Assembly: GCA_002323325.1 (NCBI GenBank)
Contig: DCQA01000025.1
Location: forward strand, 1-33,752
Length of the DNA: 33,752 nt
Reading direction: 5' to 3'
DNA from: Coxiellaceae bacterium UBA1530
GTDB lineage: Bacteria; Pseudomonadota; Gammaproteobacteria; Coxiellales; Coxiellaceae
Shown here: one piece after another, positions 26,052 to 33,752 of the stretch
Position numbering within the stretch: position 1 is the first letter of the stretch
Layout: each line of letters opens with the position of its first letter
The notes under the pieces: generated by a model
The model's database searches: none
What the model saw: the letters and a program-made list of their open reading frames with translations, nothing else
Told to the model about the DNA's origin: nothing
Made by a program: the position numbers and the translations under genes

Positions 26052-27004
26052 AGCTCTTGCAAACGCCCAGCAGATTTACGCAACTCTTTAGGTAAAACAA
26101 AGACAATCTTTTCTTCGACCCCTGATAGCTCTTCAGGAGCATTAGCGCCCCAAATCTGTAACTGCCTAATAATTGACTGAACACAACTCTCCGCTGCTGA
26201 AGCTCCAGCTGTTAGGCCAACAACGTGATGATCATCAAACCATGAACGCTGCAGCTGCTCTACAGCATCAATCAAATAGGCACGACACCCCAAACGCTCT
26301 GCTAACTCTTTGAGTCGACTTGAATTTGAACTGGTTGGAGAGCCAACAACCACTACAACATCACAACCTATTGCTAGTTCTTTCACAGCATCTTGACGGT
26401 TTTGTGTGGCATAACAAATATCATCTTTTTTTGGAGAAATAATAGCTGGAAACCGCTGCTGCAAGGCGTGAGCAATAAGTTGCGTATCATCGACAGATAA
26501 TGTGGTTTGAGTGGTATAAGCACAGCGCTCCGGGTTGTTTAGCGACAAGTTAGCCACATCATCCAGAGTCTCCACTAAATAAATACCCCCCTCAGGACAG
26601 TTGTATTGCCCCATGGTTCCTTCAACTTCGGGGTGACCTGAATGGCCGATAAGCACACACTCTAGTCCCAATCGCGCGTATCTTGCCACCTCCATATGCA
26701 CTTTCGTAACTAGTGGGCAAGTAGCGTCAAAGACACGCAGCCGTCTAACCTTAGCCTCATGTCGAACAGCTTGCGAAACACCATGTGCACTGTATATGAG
26801 GGTTGAGCCTTCTGGAACTGACTCCATATCATCAGTAAAAATCACACCCTGAGCCTCAAGTGACTCAACAACCGGTCGATTGTGTACGACTTCATGACGA
26901 ACATAAATTGGCGCTCCGAATAATTCCAGAGCACGATCCACGATACTGATAGCCCGATCAACTCCAGCACAAAATCCACGCGGATTGGCTAACTTAATTT
27001 TCAT
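26048..27004 (-). CDS. ispH: 4-hydroxy-3-methylbut-2-enyl diphosphate reductase
   Basis: Last enzyme of the MEP isoprenoid pathway; it reduces HMBPP to IPP and DMAPP with a [4Fe-4S] cluster. The 318 residues hold the three cluster cysteines C12 (NPRGFCAGVDRA), C96 (DATCPLV) and C197 (DDICYATQNRQ), and the substrate residues H41, H74, H124 and E126 (GHSGHPEVEGT). These positions equal E. coli numbering. The start is ATG 27004. lspA lies 66 bp upstream with no fkpB gene between them. Its stop shares a TTAA with that of the convergent Cys-rich gene. Confidence 0.97.
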   Translation of the reverse strand: MKIKLANPRGFCAGVDRAISIVDRALELFGAPIYVRHEVVHNRPVVESLEAQGVIFTDDMESVPEGSTLIYSAHGVSQAVRHEAKVRRLRVFDATCPLVTKVHMEVARYARLGLECVLIGHSGHPEVEGTMGQYNCPEGGIYLVETLDDVANLSLNNPERCAYTTQTTLSVDDTQLIAHALQQRFPAIISPKKDDICYATQNRQDAVKELAIGCDVVVVVGSPTSSNSSRLKELAERLGCRAYLIDAVEQLQRSWFDDHHVVGLTAGASAAESCVQSIIRQLQIWGANAPEELSGVEEKIVFVLPKELRKSAGRLQEL

Positions 27005-27070
27005 TCAAAACCTCATATAAACCAGAAGAGAGTGTAACCAAAGTAGATAATATTTTAAACTTCACGCGAT

Positions 27071-27553
27071 TCATCCACGCTCTTCAAAGACAAAATGAAT
27101 TATGAGTAAAACAGCTCCAATACTGACAGCACTATCGGCCAAGTTAAACGTGGCAAAATGCCAAGAACCAATATGAAAATCAATAAAATCAATGACATAG
27201 CCTAAAAATAAGCGATCAATTAAATTCCCCAGCGCACCACCAATGACTAATGAGAAACCAATCACAGCCCAATAATCTCGGCGACACAGCGTTCGCATCC
27301 ATATCAACATAATTACAACGGCAAATAACGATACAGCGGTTAGGAAATACAACTTCCAACCACCTGCACCACTCAAAATACTAAAGGCAGCACCGTGGTT
27401 GTAAGCTAGACGAAGGTTTAAAAATGGCAATAAGGTTTTTGACTCTCCAAGAGTAAATACCTTCATCATCCACCACTTGGATAATTGGTCCGCAACCACA
27501 ATACCTAAACTCAACCACAACCAAGGCCACGCTGATCTATGCTGATGTTCCAT
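27071..27553 (-). CDS. lspA: Lipoprotein signal peptidase (signal peptidase II)
   Basis: Inner-membrane aspartic protease that removes signal peptides from diacylglyceryl-prolipoproteins. The 160-residue protein has four membrane segments and the family motifs VADQLSKW (20-27), YNHGAAFSIL (51-60), GGALGNLIDR (105-114), and the catalytic aspartates near D122 (VIDFIDF) and D140 (FNLADSAVS). I chose ATG 27553 because GAGGAG lies nine bases upstream; an in-frame TTG at 27577 adds eight residues. It is divergent from ileS, whereas in E. coli and Pseudomonas ileS precedes lspA on the same strand. Confidence 0.95.
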   Translation of the reverse strand: MEHQHRSAWPWLWLSLGIVVADQLSKWWMMKVFTLGESKTLLPFLNLRLAYNHGAAFSILSGAGGWKLYFLTAVSLFAVVIMLIWMRTLCRRDYWAVIGFSLVIGGALGNLIDRLFLGYVIDFIDFHIGSWHFATFNLADSAVSIGAVLLIIHFVFEERG

Positions 27554-27613
27554 GTTACTCAACTCCTCACTGAACAAACGGCCATTAGCTTAGCATGGCC
27601 GATCTCTGGAGTC

Positions 27614-27642
27614 TTTACCCTTTGGGGTCTCTACGCTACACT
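27614..27642 (+). promoter_or_regulatory. Candidate ileS promoter
   Basis: TTTACC (27614-27619) and TACACT (27637-27642) are 17 bp apart, each matching sigma-70 consensus at four positions. They end 34 bp before the ileS ATG. The ileS leader is too short for a T-box riboswitch. Confidence 0.35.
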
Positions 27643-27676
27643 GCTGTTCTTTTTATAGCGACAACAAAGACCTACC

Positions 27677-30600
27677 ATGACTGACCAACTGACTAACGAC
27701 ACCTTTTCCTTTATCGAATCAGAACACCGAGTACTCGCTTTCTGGGAAGAACATCACATCTTTGAGCAGTCTCTCAAGCAAACGCAATCTGGTAAGCCTT
27801 ATGTTTTTTACGATGGACCTCCCTTTGCTACAGGACTCCCTCACCACGGTCACTTACTGGCTTCAACGATTAAAGACATCATTCCACGCTACTTCACCAT
27901 GAAAGGCTATCATGTCCCTAGACGCTTCGGCTGGGATTGTCATGGTCTACCGATTGAACATGAAATTGACAAGCTTCATGGCAAGTCCACCGATGAAATC
28001 GTCGCAGAGCAAGGTGTTTCCGGTTACAACCAAGCTTGCCGTGACATTGTTCAACGTTATGCTTCGCAGTGGCGTCAGACCATCACGCGTCTTGGCCGCT
28101 GGGTGGATTTCGATAATGACTACAAAACCATGCAACCCGATTTTATGGAATCCGTCTGGTGGGTCTTCAAGCAAATCTGGGATAAAGACTATATCTATCA
28201 CGGCACAAAAGTCGTGCCTTTTTCAACAGCATTGGGCACCGTGTTGTCAAATTTTGAGGCTGGCTCCAATTATCAAGATGTACAAGACCCAGCCGTAACG
28301 GTCCTGTTCAAACTGAAGGATGATCCTCGCTACTGCGCGATATGGACCACCACACCTTGGACACTACCTAGCAACTTAGGTATCGCAGTGAATGCCAATA
28401 CAACCTATGTCACTGTGCATGATAAGTCGCTCGACAAGCCCTGCTTAGTAGCCAAAGAACGCGTTGAAACGGTTTTCCAAGGCCGCGAGCACGAAATCCT
28501 GGACGAATGCTCCGGCGCTGATTTAGCAGGCCTAACGTATGAACCTCTTTTCAAAGACTTCCTTGACTGGGAACAAGCCGGTGCCTTTAAGATCGTTGCC
28601 GATGACTTTGTGACCACGCAAGACGGTACTGGTTTAGTGCATTGTGCACCGGCCTTTGGTGAAGACGATCATCGTGTCTTACAAATACTCGAGCGTAAAG
28701 ACTTTCCTTGTCCGATTGATTTTAAAGGCTGTTTTACTGGGGCTGTCAAAGCCTATGAAGGCGAGTACATCAAAACTGCAGACAAACAAATCATCAAAGA
28801 CATTAAGAATTTAGGTCAGTTGTTTGATCATAAAACCTGCGTGCATAGCTATCCTTTTTGCCCGCGTTCCGACACGCCTTTGATTTACCGCACCATCCCA
28901 TCATGGTACATCAAAGTTGAAGCTGTCAAAGAACAGCTATTAAAAAACAACGATCAGATTCATTGGGTACCTGGACACATTCAACACGGTCGCTTTGGAA
29001 AATGGTTAGAAGGTGCACGTGATTGGGCGATTTCACGCAACCGTGTTTGGGGCACACCGCTACCAATCTGGATCAATGACATCACTCACAACCGCTATTG
29101 TGTCGGTTCCATTAAAGAGCTCGAAACACTAACAAAGCAATCGATTACTGATCTTCACCGTGATCACGTTGATCATTTAACCTTTACCTTGCCTAATGAA
29201 GAAGGTACTTATCGTCGAGTCGAAGAAGTACTTGATTGTTGGTTTGAGTCTGGCTCCATGCCCTACGCACAATCCCATTATCCTTTCGACAATAAAGCGA
29301 CTTTTGAAAAAGCCTTTCCTGCAGACTTCATTGCCGAAGGTCTTGATCAAACCCGTGGTTGGTTTTACACCTTAACGGTGTTATCAACTTTACTGTTTGA
29401 CAAACCGGCTTTTCAACACGTAATTGTGAATGGCATTGTGATGGCTGAAGACGGCAAGAAAATGTCAAAACGTCTTAAAAATTATACCGCACCCGATGAG
29501 CTGATGGAGCAGCACGGCGCCGACGCATTAAGACTGTATTTAATGAACTCAGGTCTTGTTAAAGGTGAAGAACAACGCTTTACAGACAGTGGTGTAAAAG
29601 ACATGGTACGCCGCACCTTATTGCCTTGGCATAACGCATTTAAATTCCTTCATACCTATGCGAGCATAGACCAATGGTTACCAGACCAACATTTGCAAGC
29701 GCCGCAACACCTACTCGATCGCTGGATACTGTCACGCTTACAAAGCTTAAAACACTTCATTAAAGAACACATGGAACATTATGAACTCTATCGAGTGGTT
29801 CCAGAGCTCTTAGCGTTCTTAGAAGATTTAACGAATACCTATATTCGCTTAAACCGCTCGCGTTTTTGGACAGAGGCACTGGATGATGACAAGTGCCAAG
29901 CTTATAGCACGCTGTATCAAGTCATACTGGAATTCACCACTTGCATGGCTCCCTTTGCACCCTTCTTGTCGGAAACGATTTATCAATCATTACTCAAACT
30001 GCACAGTGAAGACAGTAATAAACCGCAATCGGTTCACCTATGCACTTTCCCTACTCGAGATGAATCAATGCAAGATGCATCACTTGAAGATGCCGTGCTT
30101 AGGCTTCAACATATTCTAGCCTTAGGCAGACAGCAACGTAACGCACTCAAAATTAAAGTGAAGATTCCGTTACGTGAGCTTGTCGTTATTCATAAAGATC
30201 AACAACTGCTGCAAGACATTGCACAACACGAAACAACGATTCAAAAAGAATTAAACGTTAAATCGATTCGCTATGATCACGAAGAGGATCGCTATATTTC
30301 TTTATATGCAAAACCCAACTCACCCGTACTGGGCAAACGACTAGGTAAAAGCTTTGGCCAATACCGTCAATTGATTCAAAATTTAAGTCATGAAGCCATT
30401 AACACCCTAGAAAAAACCGGTACTATCACGCTAGAAGATGAAACCTTTGCCAGCGATGACATCTTAATCTTCAGGGAAAGCCAAGCCGATTCTCATGCAG
30501 TCACCGACCGCTTCATCACCATTGCCTTTGATGAAACCTTAGATCAAGCATTAATCGACGAAGGACTAGCGCGTGAAGTCATCAACCGCATACAAAAAAC

Positions 30601-30823
30601 ACGTAAAGCCGAAGGGCTCAATGTCGATGATCGCATTACCATTTCATACACAGCCTCAGAACATCTCTTGTCAGTGATTGAAAAACACCAAACAACGATT
30701 TGCCAAGAAACCTTGTGTGAAAAGCTTGAGACTGTCAGCGAGGTGACTCATCAACCGCATCAATTTGAGATTGAAGAAGAGACTTTAACTATCGCCATAC
30801 AACAGTGTTCTTTAGCGCAGTAA
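27677..30823 (+). CDS. ileS: Isoleucyl-tRNA synthetase, type 2 (eukaryote-like IleRS2)
   Basis: Charges tRNA-Ile and edits Val-tRNA-Ile. At 1048 residues it is longer than the usual bacterial IleRS1 (about 940). The N-terminal motif DGPPFATGLPHHGHLLA (46-62) is the eukaryotic/IleRS2 form, against the bacterial DGPPYANGDIHIGHAL. The HxGH residues are H56-H57-G58-H59. KMSKR is at 595-599. The CP1 editing domain shows TTTPWTLPSNLGIAVN and GTGLVHCAPAFGEDDH. The C-terminus lacks the zinc-finger Cys pattern of IleRS1. IleRS2 enzymes are known for reduced sensitivity to mupirocin; the HxGH order here is the ordinary one, not the altered signature reported for hyper-resistant forms. It sits at the normal ileS-lspA locus but inverted. 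Confidence 0.93.
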   Translation: MTDQLTNDTFSFIESEHRVLAFWEEHHIFEQSLKQTQSGKPYVFYDGPPFATGLPHHGHLLASTIKDIIPRYFTMKGYHVPRRFGWDCHGLPIEHEIDKLHGKSTDEIVAEQGVSGYNQACRDIVQRYASQWRQTITRLGRWVDFDNDYKTMQPDFMESVWWVFKQIWDKDYIYHGTKVVPFSTALGTVLSNFEAGSNYQDVQDPAVTVLFKLKDDPRYCAIWTTTPWTLPSNLGIAVNANTTYVTVHDKSLDKPCLVAKERVETVFQGREHEILDECSGADLAGLTYEPLFKDFLDWEQAGAFKIVADDFVTTQDGTGLVHCAPAFGEDDHRVLQILERKDFPCPIDFKGCFTGAVKAYEGEYIKTADKQIIKDIKNLGQLFDHKTCVHSYPFCPRSDTPLIYRTIPSWYIKVEAVKEQLLKNNDQIHWVPGHIQHGRFGKWLEGARDWAISRNRVWGTPLPIWINDITHNRYCVGSIKELETLTKQSITDLHRDHVDHLTFTLPNEEGTYRRVEEVLDCWFESGSMPYAQSHYPFDNKATFEKAFPADFIAEGLDQTRGWFYTLTVLSTLLFDKPAFQHVIVNGIVMAEDGKKMSKRLKNYTAPDELMEQHGADALRLYLMNSGLVKGEEQRFTDSGVKDMVRRTLLPWHNAFKFLHTYASIDQWLPDQHLQAPQHLLDRWILSRLQSLKHFIKEHMEHYELYRVVPELLAFLEDLTNTYIRLNRSRFWTEALDDDKCQAYSTLYQVILEFTTCMAPFAPFLSETIYQSLLKLHSEDSNKPQSVHLCTFPTRDESMQDASLEDAVLRLQHILALGRQQRNALKIKVKIPLRELVVIHKDQQLLQDIAQHETTIQKELNVKSIRYDHEEDRYISLYAKPNSPVLGKRLGKSFGQYRQLIQNLSHEAINTLEKTGTITLEDETFASDDILIFRESQADSHAVTDRFITIAFDETLDQALIDEGLAREVINRIQKTRKAEGLNVDDRITISYTASEHLLSVIEKHQTTICQETLCEKLETVSEVTHQPHQFEIEEETLTIAIQQCSLAQ

Positions 30824-30968
30824 GAACGAGTTATAACCAAAAGTTGGAATAAGCCTAATAAGCAAACTCAGTAGGCCTCGAAGTATCACAAATGAAACCT
30901 TATTCAAAAATCTATTCTATGCACAAGAGCAATCCACCCTTAAGATTTCTATAAATTCACACGCGCAT

Positions 30969-30991
30969 ACCCTACTAGAAAAAGATAGGGT
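30969..30991. terminator. Hairpin between convergent ileS and truB
   Basis: ACCCTA (30969-30974) and TAGGGT (30986-30991) form a perfect 6-bp stem around an A-rich 11-nt loop, 11 bp past the truB stop. Neither strand has a clear U tract after it. As the only good stem close to the truB stop it may serve as a weak terminator. Confidence 0.3.
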
Positions 30992-31002
30992 CATCAGTTA
31001 TT

Positions 31003-31917
31003 TTACGATGCTTTGCTCATTAACCGGCGAGCAATCAAAGAACCTTCCGCCAATTGCCCGACACCGAGAAAACCTTCAGAGTCATATAAGCGTGCATACT
31101 CTTGGTCTGGTATATTGAGTAGCTCAACCACTTGACCATAACGCATTGCCGTGGATTGGTTATCTGTAAGCTCTATTCGAGGAAAATGGCTAACTAGAGA
31201 ATCCACCGGCAACAGATATGAACGTAATGACACACCTCTCTGATTTTGATCCTCCAAATCACTTAGAGCCATCATAGCAGACTCACTAAAACCACCGACA
31301 GAAGTACGATGCAGTGCCGTTACGTGTGCACCACACCCCAAAAGTTCACCCCAATCATCGACAATTGTCCTAACATAAGTACCCTTACTGCAATGCAAGG
31401 ATAAAGTCACTTCATCTTTATTAAATGTATCCAGTTTTAAAGACCATAACGTAATCTTTCGTGTTGGTCGTGGCACAGTTAATCCTTGACGCGCATAGTA
31501 ATACAGTGGCTTACCTTGGTATTTCAACGCCGAAAACATCGATGGTGTTTGATCGGTTTCACCGCGAAAATAATCTAGAGATTGCTCAAGCTGCTGCTCA
31601 GATAATTCAGGCACCCGCTTTTCTGAGATCACCTCGCCCTCAGAGTCACTGGTGGTTGTTCGTACACCTAACTTAAGCGTTACCTGGTACTGCTTGTCGG
31701 TATCTAATAAAAATTGAGCGAACTTTGTCGCCTGCCCAAAACAAATCGGCAACAGGCCGGTTGCAAGCGGATCTAAACTACCGGTATGACCGGCTTTTTG
31801 GGCATTCAGTAATCGTTTAGTGATCTGCAGTGCGCGGTTTGAACTCATACCTGTGGGTTTATTCAATAGCAACAAACCATCAATAATATCACGAGGTAAG
31901 CGACGACCACTTTCCAT
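31003..31917 (-). CDS. truB: tRNA pseudouridine-55 synthase
   Basis: Converts U55 of the tRNA T-loop to pseudouridine. The 304-residue protein starts MESGRRLPRDIIDGLLLLNKPTGMSSN, and catalytic Asp49 lies in AGHTGSLDPLATG (42-54). YQVTLKLGVRTTTSDSEGE and the RNA-contact segment CSKGTYVRTIVDDWG follow, and a C-terminal PUA-like domain covers about 240-304. AGGTGA is eight bases before the ATG. It follows rbfA by 29 bp in the nusA-infB-rbfA-truB order. The usual next genes rpsO and pnp are absent; a 180-bp gap and the convergent ileS come instead. Confidence 0.96.
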   Translation of the reverse strand: MESGRRLPRDIIDGLLLLNKPTGMSSNRALQITKRLLNAQKAGHTGSLDPLATGLLPICFGQATKFAQFLLDTDKQYQVTLKLGVRTTTSDSEGEVISEKRVPELSEQQLEQSLDYFRGETDQTPSMFSALKYQGKPLYYYARQGLTVPRPTRKITLWSLKLDTFNKDEVTLSLHCSKGTYVRTIVDDWGELLGCGAHVTALHRTSVGGFSESAMMALSDLEDQNQRGVSLRSYLLPVDSLVSHFPRIELTDNQSTAMRYGQVVELLNIPDQEYARLYDSEGFLGVGQLAEGSLIARRLMSKAS

Positions 31918-31946
31918 GACAATTCACCTCATCCAAGAATATACGA

Positions 31947-32303
31947 TTATTGCTCCGCAGAAGGAGCCACTTGATCAATCAGATTAGAAAGACGCTCTGC
32001 TTGTAATAATTGAGCATCATACTGAAAAAATAATTTGGGCACATAACGTAACTCGGCTGTTTTAGCCATTTGGCTGCGCATAAATCCAGATGCTTTAGTC
32101 AAAGCTTGCATAACATCATCAACCATCTCTGCGTCTGGAACAGTAAAGAGAATACGAGCAGATTTTAAATCTGGCGACATTTCGACCAGTGTAATCACTA
32201 GCTGTTGCAAACGAGGATCAACCACATGTTGGCGTAAGATCAATGAGACCTCTCGCTGAATCAAATCTGCCATGCGGCGGACACGTTTTGATGAACTTGA
32301 CAT
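31947..32303 (-). CDS. rbfA: Ribosome-binding factor A
   Basis: A 118-residue KH-fold protein that binds the 30S subunit for late 16S rRNA maturation and cold adaptation. It starts MSSSSKRVRRMADLIQREVS, the usual basic N-terminal helix, with the DPRLQQLVITLVEMSPDLKS segment and the RYVPKLFFQYD strand that ends the KH domain. GGGG lies just before ATG 32303. It lies between infB (46 bp upstream) and truB (29 bp downstream), all likely one transcript. Length and order are standard. Confidence 0.95.
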   Translation of the reverse strand: MSSSSKRVRRMADLIQREVSLILRQHVVDPRLQQLVITLVEMSPDLKSARILFTVPDAEMVDDVMQALTKASGFMRSQMAKTAELRYVPKLFFQYDAQLLQAERLSNLIDQVAPSAEQ

Positions 32304-32349
32304 TTATACCCCAGCACATGAACTATCATGTGACTATTAAATTATTGAC

Positions 32350-33752
32350 TTACAGCTTACGTGTTACCAATGTTTTTTCATAACACTCAATTTGGTCACC
32401 TGACTTAATGTCATTGTAATTTTTAACTCCTATACCACATTCAGTACCGCTACGAACATCTTTGACATCGTCTTTAAAGCGACGTAGAGATTCTAACTCA
32501 CCCTCGAAGACAACGACATTATCACGCAAGACACGAATAGGGAGACTACGTCTCACGACACCTTCTTGAACCATACAACCCGCAACTGCACCTAACTGGG
32601 AAGATCTAAAGACATCACGTACTTCAGCCAACCCTATGATTTTCTCTTCGTATGCCGGTGCTAACATACCACTCATCGCATCACGGACTTCGTTGATGAG
32701 ATCGTAAATGATACTGTAGTAACGCAGATCAATGCCTTCTTTCTCAATCAGCTCTCTGGCAGATGCATCGGCACGAACGTTGAATCCTAATATAATCGCA
32801 TCAGAAGCTAATGCTAGATTAACATCTGATTCGGTGATTCCACCTACACCGTTCACAACGATATTTACTTTTACTTCATCACACGACAACTTAAGTAATG
32901 CATCATTAATTGCCTCTGCAGAACCTTGTACATCAGCTTTTAACACAACATTTAAAACACTTTGCTGACCTTTCTCCACATGATCAAACAATGATTCGAG
33001 GCGAGCTGCTTTTTGTTTAGCTAGACGCACTTCTCGGTATTTGCCTTGACGAAATTGAGAAATCTCTCGAGCTTTCTTCTCTGTCGGTACAACCGTGAGT
33101 TCGTCACCGGCATCAGGTGTTCCTGATAAACCTAAGATTTCCACTGGCATGGATGGGCCTACCTGATGGGTTTGATGACCTAAATCATCAACCATGGCTC
33201 TTACACGACCATATTCACGCCCAACCATAGCAATATCGCCTTTCTGAAGCTCACCCTGCTGGACTAAAATCGTTGCTACTGGACCACGTCCCTTGTCAAG
33301 ACGAGATTCAATCACGACACCTCTGGCCGGACCCTCGACAATAGCCTCAAGCTCTAGTACCTCGGCTTGCAATAGAACGCTATCCAATAACTCATCAATA
33401 CCTTGCCCAGATTTGGCCGAAACATTTTGAAATATAACGTCACCACCCCACTCTTCAGAAACCACTTCATACTGAGTCAGCTCAGTTCTAATTCTTTCTG
33501 GATCACTGTCCTCTTTATCTATTTTGTTAACAGCAACCACCATCGGAACTCCGGCAGCTTTAGCATGTTTTACTGCCTCAACCGTTTGTGGCATGACACC
33601 ATCATCAGCTGCTACAACAAGAATAACTAAGTCAGTACACCCAGCTCCGCGCGCACGCATAGCTGTGAAAGCTTCGTGACCTGGTGTATCTAAAAACGTA
33701 ATGATACCCTTAGGTGTTTCAACGTGATAAGCACCGATGTGCTGGGTGATTC
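32350..33752 (-). CDS. infB: Translation initiation factor IF-2 (5' part outside window)
   Basis: GTPase that places initiator tRNA on the ribosome. About 467 C-terminal codons are visible, and the frame is open to the edge at 33752. The partial G domain begins with ITQHIGAY (switch I), then LDTPGHEAF (G3) and NKIDKEDSDP (G4). It continues through domain II (ARGVVIESRLDKGRGPVATILVQ), domain III and the C-terminal fMet-tRNA domain (VQEGVVRRSLPIRVLRDN). An internal Met at 33660 (MRARGAG) is not the start, because the G3 motif lies upstream of it. The N-terminal region, G1 P-loop and start are off-window. Confidence 0.98.
   Translation of the reverse strand, partial: ITQHIGAYHVETPKGIITFLDTPGHEAFTAMRARGAGCTDLVILVVAADDGVMPQTVEAVKHAKAAGVPMVVAVNKIDKEDSDPERIRTELTQYEVVSEEWGGDVIFQNVSAKSGQGIDELLDSVLLQAEVLELEAIVEGPARGVVIESRLDKGRGPVATILVQQGELQKGDIAMVGREYGRVRAMVDDLGHQTHQVGPSMPVEILGLSGTPDAGDELTVVPTEKKAREISQFRQGKYREVRLAKQKAARLESLFDHVEKGQQSVLNVVLKADVQGSAEAINDALLKLSCDEVKVNIVVNGVGGITESDVNLALASDAIILGFNVRADASARELIEKEGIDLRYYSIIYDLINEVRDAMSGMLAPAYEEKIIGLAEVRDVFRSSQLGAVAGCMVQEGVVRRSLPIRVLRDNVVVFEGELESLRRFKDDVKDVRSGTECGIGVKNYNDIKSGDQIECYEKTLVTRKL

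Noticed and set aside
27554..27676. T-box or other riboswitch before ileS
   Set aside because: The leader is too short, with no T-box sequence or specifier stem.
30853..30876. GCCTA/TAGGC stem after ileS as terminator
   Set aside because: Short stem, 14-nt loop and no U tract.

Overview
The window looks like chromosome from a moderately AT-rich gammaproteobacterium. The evidence is synteny: divergent perM/bepA, hexR next to gap, infB-rbfA-truB, and pilE beside ispH-lspA-ileS as in Pseudomonas-like genomes. A marine Cellvibrionales-type lineage is my guess from the protein style and is not proven. I see no insertion sequence, prophage, CRISPR array or integron.

Layout. 1-3.1 kb (minus strand): 3' part of the glutamyl-tRNA synthetase gene gltX, an LplT-like MFS transporter and a small PA3496-family protein. 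3.4-7.8 kb (minus): aceE-aceF, the E1 and E2 subunits of pyruvate dehydrogenase. 8.2-12.3 kb: perM (minus) and bepA (plus) diverge, and bepA runs into nadA (minus). 12.6-17.4 kb (plus): a tight four-gene CoA cluster, with a 7-alpha-HSDH-like SDR, an enoyl-CoA hydratase, an acyl-CoA synthetase and a thiolase-like protein without the catalytic Cys and His. 17.5-19.7 kb (plus): hexR and gap, with two near-perfect HexR operators between them and a strong terminator after gap. 19.7-24.5 kb (minus): a probable operon of a carboxyltransferase-like protein without a biotin domain, a molybdopterin oxidoreductase and an NTF2/SnoaL-like protein. 25.05-25.13 kb: tRNA-Lys(UUU). 25.3-26.05 kb (plus): a minor pilin and a small secreted Cys-rich protein. 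26.0-27.6 kb (minus): ispH and lspA. 27.7-30.8 kb (plus): an eukaryote-like (type 2) isoleucyl-tRNA synthetase. 31.0-33.75 kb (minus): truB, rbfA and the C-terminal part of infB.

How it fits together. Most of the window is housekeeping: translation, isoprenoid and NAD synthesis, envelope quality control and central carbon. HexR senses the Entner-Doudoroff intermediate KDPG and very probably controls the adjacent gap. The accessory interest lies in two oppositely oriented blocks around hexR-gap. The first activates and oxidises an unknown carboxylic acid as a CoA thioester. The second combines an unusual pyruvate-carboxylase-like carboxyltransferase with a Mo-enzyme whose apparent metal ligand is Asp. 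The other notable point is that the ileS slot beside lspA holds a type 2 IleRS gene in reverse orientation. That enzyme class is associated with mupirocin tolerance.
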